Source of the DNA: Incurvaria masculella | Lineage: Eukaryota > Arthropoda > Insecta > Lepidoptera > Incurvariidae | Direction: 5' to 3' | Length of the DNA: 64,000 nt | Assembly (NCBI GenBank): GCA_946894095.1 | Contig: OX335653.1 | Span: 749,001 to 813,000, forward strand | In this document: positions 47,001-58,900 of the stretch, piece after piece | Layout of the letters: every line of letters starts with the position of its first letter | How positions within the stretch are numbered: position 1 is the stretch's first letter | Translations under genes and position numbers: made by a program | The notes under the pieces: model-generated | What the model saw: the letters and a program-made list of their open reading frames with translations, nothing else | What the model was told of the DNA's origin: nothing | Databases searched by the model: none

Positions 47001-50000
47001 TCTCCTAAATCTGTATGTTGCCATGTTAAATTTAATCTTTTTGTCAATAAAATACACTGAACTGAAAAAGTCAACGTTCGCCAACAGAACGGGAGTTGAA
47101 GGGGTGTAACCTTAGATCATAAAAGGAAGCAGATGTGCCATCTAGTGTGCTCACTATGAGATGTCATTGTCTCCAATTTTATAAATCTACCAACCCAACT
47201 TAAGGTGGGCCCGTAAGCATCAGAAAATTTCGCCTCCCATACAAACGTAGTTAAGTAATCATTTGAAAACCACTGTTCCAATTTTCTTGATATTAGGTTT
47301 TTTTTTTATGTGACTGGACATGGATGGCTAATACCACAAGTTCTGTCATGGTATTAGCCCAACACACCACATGGGAACTGGTATCTACTATCAGGCAACA
47401 AATATCTGTGTCTGCATGTCTTTGTTTTTGTGGTAAATGTATCCTGGCTCAAACCACAGAGAAAACAAAATTTGTATGAAGACTTTATTTTTGCTTTCAT
47501 TTGATTCTGTTTGGATTTAAAAAAAAAAATTAACCACGTACAGACACAAATATTTGTTTCCTGATAATAGATATTAAATATAAATTCAATTGGAACAGTG
47601 GTTTTCAAATGATTAGTAAACTACGTTTGTATGAGGAGCATAGCTTACGGGCTTATGAACGTTCTTAAGAACATACATGCCACACACAAACGTTATTCTG
47701 TAACTGTATAAATTATACACAATTTTGAGATTAATCTAGGTTATCTTTAACGGATGATATCAAAATAGACTGGCGATGACAGCAATAGTGGTGATAAGTT
47801 AACCAATGCAGTTAGAAATTACTTCGCATAGGGACTAACACCTAATCTATAGATCGAATAACTTAAAAAGGTTTTGTTCATGTGTTCAAAAAGGAGCTCA
47901 TGGTTTGCCAAATGGTAATCGAAAGGATCAAGTGACAATGAGTACTGACGGGAAAGTTAGTCGTCTTGTCGACGTCGGAGGTCGTCGCGCTCTGCAGCGG
48001 GCTGCTCGCCTTGTCGTCGAGCCAAGAGATGTACTCGCGCACCTTCCTGAAACACATTCAACTATATTTGAAGCATTAGGTCTCAGCTAATAGTATATTT
48101 TGTGCAGTTCCCAACCTGCATCAAATTACAATAAAACGCCGAATATACAGGGTGTTAACGGAGTTATGGTCCAAACGTTAACCACGTGTTTCTTGGCATA
48201 TTTGGAGCAAAAAATATTATGTCTGCCTACAGAACCAATACGGTAAAAACAACTATAAAGTAAATGAATAAATAAATAATTAAATAAATAAGAAAAACAG
48301 CTAATCTGGTTGCATGTAGCTGAACGCCCCCTCTTGTGTCCCGCGCCGCCGTCTCTATGCGGATCGGATGGCGCGAGCCGCGCCCCTGGAGCTGCAATGG
48401 GGTGCAGGGAGTGCAGGATCGGGAATCGGGAGCCGATTCCAGGGAGTGCAGGATCGGGAATCGGGAGCCGATTCCAGGGAGTGCAGGATCGGGAATCGGG
48501 AGCCGATTCCCGATCCTGCACTCCCTGCACCCCATTGCAGCTCCAGGGGCGCGGCTCGCGCCATCCGATCCGCATAGAGACGGCGGCGCGGGACACAAGA
48601 GGGGGCGTTCAGCTACATGCAACCAGATTAGCTGTTTTTCTTATTTATTTAATTATTTATTTATTCATTTACTTATTTAGTTGTTTTTACCGTATTGGTT
48701 CTGTAGGCAGAAATTCACAGATTAATCTATAGGCCTTATACTCGTAGGGGCGAGGAGGGGCGTCAGGCCGTCGGACTTTGAGAAGGACGTATATATTACG
48801 GAAGGCATCTTGACTCGTCCCGCCTTATTCCTTTTTGTTAATGAATCACTGGGACCAGTACCAGCGACCCGCGAAGGTGCGCCGGGGTTTCTCGTGCCCG
48901 ACGGTTGAGTCCTGTACATGAGTGTTGTATTTTTTTGTGTGAAGTCAGCAGTGATGCTGCGACTACTCGCTGCCACGGTCTATGTTAGAGAACCTCTGGA
49001 TTGTTGAGGGCGTGAGTAACGCTTCTGTGGACGGTAGAGGGTAATCCACTGTTTAATATACCAAGCCTATGCCCACGGGAGAGAGCTCCACAGGTCTGAT
49101 CAAACCATGTTAGAGAACCTCTGGTTTTGAGGGTCAGATCGGGGCATTGTTGTAAATAAGTGATAGACCTTGAGTCGGGCCCGCCTTGTGGGCCAATTTT
49201 AGTTATAATTGTTCCGATACTCGCTTACTATTCATGTTCTTTATGTTTTCAACGAAATGTCTTATCAATTAGTCGTATGTCTTATAATATATATTTTCAC
49301 ATTCGATTTTTTTTATGTGACTGAGTTTTCACATTCTTATTTTAGGTTAGGTGTCTTATTATTCGCGATTGGTGAAATAAATAGCCTTGGACGAATGGTA
49401 CTGTTGGGAGCACAGATGGAATGGTTCAGTGAGTTCCGGGGGTGCGTACATTCTTAAATACCACTCTGGATGGACCGATTGGAAGGGGTCGATGTTATTA
49501 GTTTTTCTGTGTACTTTAGTGCACCAGCGGACGGTTCTAAGTAATTCGCTGTTTTTCGTTTACGAAAAGAATCAAGGCCATATACTTAGCGAGGTTCGCG
49601 AGGCGTCAGGCTGTCGCGCACCGACGGGTGCACGTTATGCAGATGGCGTCTCCAATGCGTTCCTCATTTTTATTTGTTTCCATCGCCCCTTGGAAATCCG
49701 GTTGCGGAAGATGATGTACTCGCTCTAGCCGGAGAACCCTAGTCAGACCCTAGGTGGAGTTTACCTTGGCTAATCATTTGGTTCCAACTTTGTCCATGGC
49801 TGACCGCTTGGCGTTAAGTATCTTCTGAGTTTGTTAGGTATCGTCTGTTTTTTTTTTATGCGTATCGGAACCGGTAGGTAGGTTTGACCGGTGTCCGCCC
49901 CTGTGTCATTCGGGCAGGCACTTGGTCGCTTCTGTTTTACTTCCGGGCGGCGCCAGCGGAAGAACGCGCGCTCCGCCACATGAAAGGTGACTGTGATCTC

Positions 50001-52894
50001 GAAACGGAGACTCAGTTAGTATGTATGAGATGGATGAAAGAAAGGTATGATAGACAGTGTGGAATGAGGAAGTGCACAGAGCAACCCGAGTTGGGATTGT
50101 AAATATTATTTTATTTTGTATTATTGAATTCGATTTCTCCTTACCTAAGTCGGTTAGATTGTTTGCGTACATTCAGGTTGCTCGTAACCTTACCTAGAGT
50201 GTATTGCCGACGGAACTTGAGGATTGAGGTTCTTGTAATGTGTAGAAGCACAGTATTATTGTGTACTGTATGAAGAGTCGTGCTTCTTGTCTCAGCCTTC
50301 CACGTCAGAGAAGACTGGAACTTCGGCTTGAGTTAGCGCGCCAGTGGACGGATGGACAATCCACTGAGTAAACGCCAAAGCCATTAGGTCTACGGGAGGG
50401 AGCTCCACAGGTTCAGGCTGTGCCATGGTGTCACCCTTGGCACTGAGAGTCAGAATCGGGGCATACGTTGTATTATATGCTTTGTAGATAGGAACTATCG
50501 CCGCTCCGATATGCGGTTCAATTCTTTTCATTACGACTGAGCTTGTATTTGTTTATTTCTTTTCTATATTAGTTGATAAGTTGTCTATACATTTCGCGTA
50601 GGGTTTACAGGTTTGTAACCTTGATTTTAGTTTTGTCTTTCGCCAGCACAAACAGTTGGGTTTACTGATGAAAAGTTGGATGCAGTGCTATGGCACTAGC
50701 CATTATGAGTAAGAGGCTCAGTTGGAGGTTGGCTCCTTATTTTTTGTTTCAAATTGTATGCAGTTCTTATGATCTCATAGTTGATGGGTTGTGATCTTCC
50801 CATTTGAATATCATCTTGGAATCTTATGTTATATTTTCCGTGCAAAGCGTTTATTCCAGAGAGATGGATGAGAGAGACTTTATCCTGGAGGAATGGTAAC
50901 AAGTCCGGCATGAGCTGGTTGGAACTCCTCCAGGAGCAGGCGGAATTGTTGCAGTTCATCGTTGCTGAGCGGCGGGTTGGCACCGGGTTAGCGCCTCGGG
51001 TGCCTCGGTCTGTCGAGGACGACAGTCGGGCAGGTATTGCCCTCTTCAGTGAGAGGAGGGGCACTGTCACGATGCGGAATGCGGTGGCAACCCGCCCTCG
51101 TTTGAAGTGACTGGCCGCCTGTTTTTGGAGGAGACCCAACACAAAAGGAAGAAGTGGGGATTGGCACTTTTGTTTGAACGATTGGAAAATTTTCTTTTGG
51201 AAAAGATATTTTATGCAAAATCCTAAATTTTTAAGGCGGTTGTGATGCGCCCTGCATTTTAAAGGTAGAGACGGCCGACAGGAGGTCTGCCGCTGGCCCT
51301 TGACATAAGGTTAGCCGAACATTTTTTTTTCCTTTCTATTCCGAGTATCTCTTCCCCGACCGCAGCCTCAAGAGTGAGAGGAAGGTAGCGTGTCGGGGAA
51401 GAGGCCACATTGTTCTGGTCTCTCCCCAGGGCGTTTGGGACGGGCGGAGCTTTGTGGAAAAGTTACGAGAGATCTGGTGGGAGCACGGGACTGCTGTGAG
51501 AGCTGGCCCGAGAGAGGAGCACCCTAGCAGAGGAAACCATCATCTTGGCCTCGCGCCTTGACCAGCATCGTCGGTTGCGGGGGCGTGAGAGGATTCCGCC
51601 CGCCTCGAACCCGGTCATACCAGTTATATATATAGGATAAAATATATTATAAATAACTAGGAATAAATATTGTGTAACTCTCAACTCTCGTTTCCTTCAA
51701 CGCGGAACCATCCGCTCCTGACCCTTCTGCCCGCTTCACGGGAGCTCCGAAATAACCTGTCACGATTTTGACAGTTATTTTCTCACTCAAATATGACATA
51801 CGAAAAGAAAGAGACAGCGATATGCCAACGTAATGTAGAAAAGTGATATTCGAAGTTCGGCGATGCGATGCTCCGAATTTGACAAATACAATTCTCAAAA
51901 CCGCAAGTTTTCGGCAAAACACACGGCCCACGAGAACATGGACCGCGCGTTATAAGTTTGCGAACAAAACACAAACACTGCGCTAGTAGAATACCATTTC
52001 GCGCGAAACATGCGGTTTTGAGAAAACACAAACATAACGCGCGCAGTTATCATTTAGCAGAATAAGGCTTCAGGTTGGTACAAATGAGGTACGAGGATAC
52101 ATGAGTCACACATAAGCTCCTCCCCTTTTGGAAACTTAAAATTCAAGTGGACCAGAACTTCTACAGCTAAGGGGTAAGATTGCACTGCCCTGCACTCACT
52201 TGACGACAGCATCGTGGTACGCGAGCACGCTCTTGGACTGCGAGGTTCGCTCGGCGAGCGCCAGCTGCTTGAAGCGAGCCTCTGTCGACTCAGGCGAGTC
52301 CGCCGAGTACTCTGTGTTGCCGCCTGTGCGATGCCATACACACATGTTTATTAGTAATGAATTAAGGCATTTAATTCCAATACAAGTGATTAAAAAAAAT
52401 GTGTTTAGTTGTTGATGTTATTGTATAAATAGTTGTAATTTTGTCCATTGGTACATGCCTGAAAAGAAACTATAATTATTATGAATTATTATTATTATGT
52501 TATTCATATCACTAGCAGCTTAAAGCTGATGCGTGAATTTCATTTTTCCCGGAGTGCACTTGTATATAAAAAAAAAATGGTATTACTAATATTACTCATC
52601 ATTCACATTATTACTATATACTAAAACTTTATTGAACTAACTACTAGCAGGCCCGGTAGGCAAAGGATGGCCAAAGACCTCAACCACAAGGCCTCCTACC
52701 AGATCCAAATATAGCAAAGAGCCATCCAGGTGACCCCATAAATAAAAAAAGTTGATTTCATCAAAATCGGAAAAGCCGTAAGTTTTTCCTGATGGTCGGG
52801 GAATTTTGCACTTGCTTCCACAATAATACGTATAACATAGTGAATAAAAAGCGCGAGTACCGGGCGAGGCGAACGGCGAAGGCTCGCGGCCGGC

Positions 52895-52929
<35 letters not shown>

Positions 52930-55900
52930 GGGAGGTCGCGGCGGGCGGGGTGGGGCGCGGGCGCGCGTGCGCCGTGTGGTGCTCGAGCGTGTCGCGCAGA
53001 CGCCGCCGCAGCAGCGACAGCTGGCGCGACTTGAGCAGCCCGCGGAAGAACAGCAGGCCCGCCGGCGTGAACGGCTCCGCGCTCGACGTCACGTTGCTGC
53101 GGCGGGAGCGATCGACACTTCACGGTGGATACAGACGCGGGCGGTAAATAATCCGCCCGATGAGAAGCCGAATGCCACCGATTCGATTATATTATTGTCA
53201 TAGACACTAGCAGCTGCAAACTGATGCGTGTACTTTACTGATTGAGTGAACATTGTTTTTATGAAAGAAACCGAAATCCTTGCCTACTGGATCCAGCTAG
53301 ATCAAAGGTTTCTCACTACTCTCGGCACTCACTGGCTGTCGGTTTTATTTTCACGGTTTGCGCCGAGTTGAGTGGCTACGACACGTGGCTAAATGATTTC
53401 CAAGAAGCACACCAAAACACAACCTATACTCATAAAGGCTTTTAAAAGTTGCTGAGACACAGGCACACACTACTTCCTACCGGAAATAGAACTCGATCTG
53501 TCACAGCACTGACAAATCTGAAATACTGATGACAGAGGTCAATGTATAAAAAGGCAAATTATCTTTCTATGGAGCCTCAAGTAAACTAAACACAGCGTGT
53601 CAACAATGCGTATAGCATGGAGATTGGCAAGCTCGCTATGGACATCGGTTTCCATATTGTTCTATTGTGTCTCTATAGTGTCCAGTGCAGTTTAAAGTCT
53701 TAAGGATGTTCCGACCCATACAATGTTTTTTTTACACAGAACGCTAAAAGTATTGCACTTTAAGGCACGAATTCGTCAAAAATATTAAATATAGCCATAG
53801 TAGTTGCAGCGAAAACATATTCACAATTTCAGGTTTAATGGTTTCGTTGTAATTGCCGATTAGAAGTCTTACACCGTTAGATGGCGCTGTTAAATAAAAA
53901 TCGTATTTAAATAAATTGTAACAAAACCAATAATCCTGAAAATGTGAAATTGTTTTCGCTGAAAGTAATATGACTATATTAAACTTTTATTATTAATTCG
54001 GGGCTGAAAGTGCAATACTTTTTGTGTATGTGTGCAAACAACTTTATATGGGTCGGAACAGCTTTAACAAAGGAATTATAGGGATATAACCTATATTGCT
54101 CATCAATTCTTTTGAGGTCAAAATATTTATGGAGTAATCAAATGTCAACGTGCGACAGGCCTAGCTGTTGAATGTTGCTCCAGGACTGCCACCGTCTTCT
54201 CTAGAAAAAGTGAAGCATGAGGCCTCATGCTACACTTTCTCTACGTATATCTGTACCAACATTCATTTATTGATCATTTCCGCAAGTACGTACACGGCAT
54301 CGAGAGGACGATCCATGAAGAGCTCGAAGAACAGCTCCCAGAGGTGAATGTGCATGATGTGAGTGAGCGGGGTCGCCAGCACAGCCGTCGCCGTTCGGTA
54401 TATAGCCAGGCCCTCTGCGCTCTTCGGACCACCAGCTTGCTGGAAAATAAACAGCAGAAACATCATCACTATGCAACTGTGACATGTCCAGTGAAGGTTA
54501 CAAACATGTCACAAGGTCTAAGGGTTCCAGCCATAAATTAATGAAGACCTAAATGTTTCACGAATAGGTCAATGCCGAAGGTACGAAAAATAGATGGCGC
54601 AACTGCATGGATACACGTTTACGGCTATGGAAATAGGATGACGCCACTTTCGTACCTAGAACTTATTATATTATACTAGTAATAGATAGCGCTTTACAAA
54701 CATAAGATTTATTCATAGTTGTTTCAAAGTTGGAAAATATACAGTTTTAAATCGATACACACATTTTATGACAACCCATAAATAAAAATACTTTTTAATA
54801 GATTGAAAGTAGTGAGCCTGATAGCTGCGCCATCTCTTTATGCAAACACTCTTTTTGTTGTCAACGATTGAATGGAAGTTAAAAACTTAGTTATATGTTG
54901 ATTGCAATAGAGAGCCAGCTTGCTTAACACACATTGTATGAAACTACCGTCACTATGGCGGTGGGCCATCTACTTACGCCAGTAAGTAATGAAAGGTTTC
55001 AGCCCATTCAGTTCGGTACAAAATTATAGATGGCCGAAGGGGCAATCAACATAAAAAAAAATCTCGAGCACTATGTCCACATGGAGCTAGTCATCACGCT
55101 GCCCGTGCAGCTGCTATAGCAGCCGGTGCCACAGGCAGCTCGCTCGCCCCAGATATTCTTGCTCCATGCCAGGCTCGCCAGACATCCTGGGGTGGCCCAC
55201 GTACCTCGAGCGCTCTGTCCACGCCTATCTTGGCGTGGCGCTGCTCGTGCAGCTGCCACAGCAGCCGGTGCCACAGGCCGCTCGCCCGCTCCAGATACTC
55301 GTGCTCCGCGCGCAAGCTCGCCAGCCAAACCTGAGGTGGCCCACGTACCTCGAGCGCTCTGTCCACGCTGATCTTGGCGTTGCGCTGCTCGTGCAGCTGC
55401 CACAGCAGCCGGTGCCACAGGCCGCTCGCCCGCTCCAGGTACTCGTGCTCCGCGCGCAGGCTCGCCAGCCACAGGTACGGCGTCGCCGGGCCCGAACCGG
55501 CCGTCACGAGGCCCTCCAGCGTGCTAGTTGTCAGCAGACTACTCCAACCCGAAGACGGTGTCTTTTTCTGTAAACCAGAAGATACTGATAAACTGGAAGA
55601 ATATGTAGTAGACTGAGAAAGGCATCGGTTACAGAAACACAGTAGAAGCCACCCTTATAATGTGAATGTGTGAGGTTTTTCCCAAAAAAAAATATGTCAG
55701 GCGTGTACCAGTGCAGCTAGTAGTAACCGAGCGCCAGCAGCATGAGGCTGCAGCGCCATCTAGGCGAATTGTGCTACAGAGGTGAGTGAGCGAAGCGGCA
55801 CAGTAGATATATAGCCGTGCGACCGGGGCCACAGCAGTAGCTTAACTCAGGCGATTTTTGAGATAAATACCTTCCCTCCATCGATTCGTCGCACCTGGGA

Positions 55901-58900
55901 TATACAGGCATATCTCATTTTTTATTAAATTTGCAGTAGAGTTGAAAAAGTGATAGTTTCTCTGTTTTCTTTCATATTTTAGTGAATATACTGCAAATCA
56001 TGCTGTAAAAAATAACCTGGTAAGAAGCTTTACTATGAGTTTAAACATAAATAATAGAGCAAATAAATTAATACATGTATTCTATGTATCTATATAAAAG
56101 CTATAATTGTGCGACGGATTGTCGGGGTTGTCAATTAAATATAGAGCACTGGCTTTGAAAAGATGACCTCGAGGAACCATTCGCGACAGTTCAGCACTGC
56201 GAAACTAGCTTAGAGCCCATACAAGCAAAATGTGTCTGTACAGATGCACGAAAACAGGACTTCGTATGGAGTTGAGCTACTGGATGTAGTCCTATAAATA
56301 TTCTGTGGCAGCAGGTACCTCGAGGCAGGACCGAAGGTGCGAGTGCGCCGCGTCGAGCGCGTAGCGGTGCAGCCGGCAGCAGCCCAGCGCCGTGTCCAGC
56401 AGCGTGAGGTGCTGCGCCGACGACGCCCACTCCTCCGCGCTCGTCAGCAGCACCATCCAGCATGTCAGCAGCGGCCGCGGCGAGCCGTGCTGTAATCTGG
56501 ACGTGGACAAGTGGACGAACTTACAAGTGTGAACTTTCTCAGGCCTGAGTAAAATATGATACTTTTGAGGTTACCGCGGTCGTTAGACATGTTTGAAAAA
56601 TGTTACGGCTTTTCACGCGGCAGGTAGAGATATTCTCCGACGTTTCGAGCTAATTATTCAGCCCGTTGTCAAGGAGGCATTCGCCGCGCTCGTGCGCAGC
56701 AGACGACTGAGGTGACCGCTAGGCTCGCCGTGGGCGTAAATGGTAGCTGTGAGTGGGGGCGGAAGCGGAAATGTGTCTGGCTGCGGTCCGAACTTCAGAC
56801 GACAGGCAATATGAGCTGACAATATCGTCGCCGATATTATCGTCTCGTTGGCCCCTTCTAAGTGGCTGAAGCACGAGGTTCCACATTGCAGAGAGCTTAA
56901 ATGAGTCTTCTCGATTGAAGTTGCTGTGCTTCTTAATCTCGATAGCTTCTCGGACTAATCTTGGTATAGTTCGTTTTTCGGCAGCGATTATGCCGAGTAA
57001 AATATACTTATTTATTTTATATTAAACAGGAAGCCTAGCCTGATGTGTCTAAATCGAGTTGATGTATTAACAGATTTTATTTTTCCTATTTTCACTTGTC
57101 CGGTTTTAGTTGGACTGACCGTTATTTGACAAGTAAAATATGCCATAGGGTACATTCCTGTCAATATAGGTGGTTAGTATGGTAGCTTGGCAGATATCTA
57201 CAGTCGCTAATGCATAATCGAACCAGGTGCGTCCTATATCCTCCTCTCCTTGGCCACACCACATCGAACATGGTAGGTGCAAAAAAATACTATTATTGGA
57301 AATGAAGAACTACAGAACTCTGCAAATGATCATACTAAAATTTTACGTCATTTTAATGGTCTATTCAAACAGCGTGGTGCTGATTTGGAGAAATCAACAG
57401 TAAAGCTCTCAACGCCACTTACTGGTTGTAAGTGGAGAGGAGGTGCGTCCTCATGGCGTGCTCGACGAGCTGCTGACCCGTCTGCGGTGCGCGGCCGAGC
57501 AGGCGGTTCGCCATTGCGGTGTACGACTGTCCCGCGGCGAGCAGCGACGACAGGAGCGTCTTGAAGCTGCGAGAGTTTTTTTAATGATTATGAATATGAA
57601 AGTAGAATCGACTGTGAAACAATGAACTATTTAAACTGTGATAACTGCTGTATGCAATCAGTTCGATAAGGGCTATAGTAAAACAATATGTAAGTAATTA
57701 CATTTAAAAATAACTACCAAGACTTAAAGATAGAACTGTAAAATAAAAAAAAAACAAAAACAGAGATAATGAAAACAAATTCGATACACAATTAATTTCT
57801 TCATTTAATTTTGTGTTTTGATGCATCAAATAAGACCAATATGCAAGAAAAGGCTAAAAAATGACAATTATTCCACAAAGAATGAGAGCGTCAGACGTTT
57901 ACCTTTACACACATCTTTGAATAATAGCTAGACCATCAATAATTTCTCCTTCATATTTTAAAAATTGTAGCAGAGCTGAGATTGAGAATTGTAGGTATTT
58001 AATTTTTTTTTTAATATGGTTTCACGTTTATGGAACTCAATGCTATCAGCTGTTATTAGCCCTTAATTAAAGAAAACTTTAAGAAAAACATTTATTTAAT
58101 CATTGGGCCAGGTCGACTAGAACCAGCAAACCTAACGCAGGCTGTATGCTCGGGTGTATTTAAAACATTCGTTTCCGGGAGGAAACGAATGGAGGGATCC
58201 AGCATTGGCAATGACCAATTTCAGTCATTCCAAATGTATAATGTAGGGCAATGACACGATCCAGAAGGGCTATAAAATGACTACAAGAATACTTAAAAAT
58301 AAGCCAGAAATAAAATGACGCCCAAACTGAAGCAGAGAGAGCAGTCAGGCACTTGAATACGTCTCATTCTGGTTTTTTTTTAACTCCAAGCAATAAAGAA
58401 AGAGGGTTGGGTAGAAAAAAGAGCTAGCGAGGGTGGAAGGGCGTGAGTAGCGATCAAAACTAATTCGTATGGCGGCAGCGTAGCCTCGAGATAGACAAAA
58501 ACGTCTAACTGTTGATAGCTCACTACCGAATTTTGGGACGTGCAGCTTCGAATGTTCGTTGCACTCCTTGCGAAGTTCTTGCGTATCATTGAAACGCGAA
58601 AAAATCTGTAGTAAACAAATTCGTTAACGAACACACTCGCCAGCGCTGCCGCCATTGTTTGAAAAGTGGCTACTCCGCTCGCTCAAAAGAGCAGAGTAGC
58701 TTCGGACACCTTGGCGTGTGCTCGATGGACTCTGGCGACTGCGTCATGACGACCATCACGTAACCGAGGCAGTGCACCGCCTCGCGGCACCGGCCGGCCT
58801 TCGCAAGCCGCGTCAGGAGTGGCACACCGTATTCGCATATCTGCGGCATCGTTACGGTGTATTACAGCCATATGGAGTCAAGGGGACAATTATACGATGG

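Noticed and set aside
48126..48732. Long frames (up to 156 codons) in the second foldback
   Set aside because: Same inverted-repeat artefact, inflated by the 35-bp tandem units.
50696..51142. 148-codon minus-strand frame in the unclassified block
   Set aside because: No recognisable domain, no splice context fitting Epg5, and overlapping frames on the other strand look equally good.
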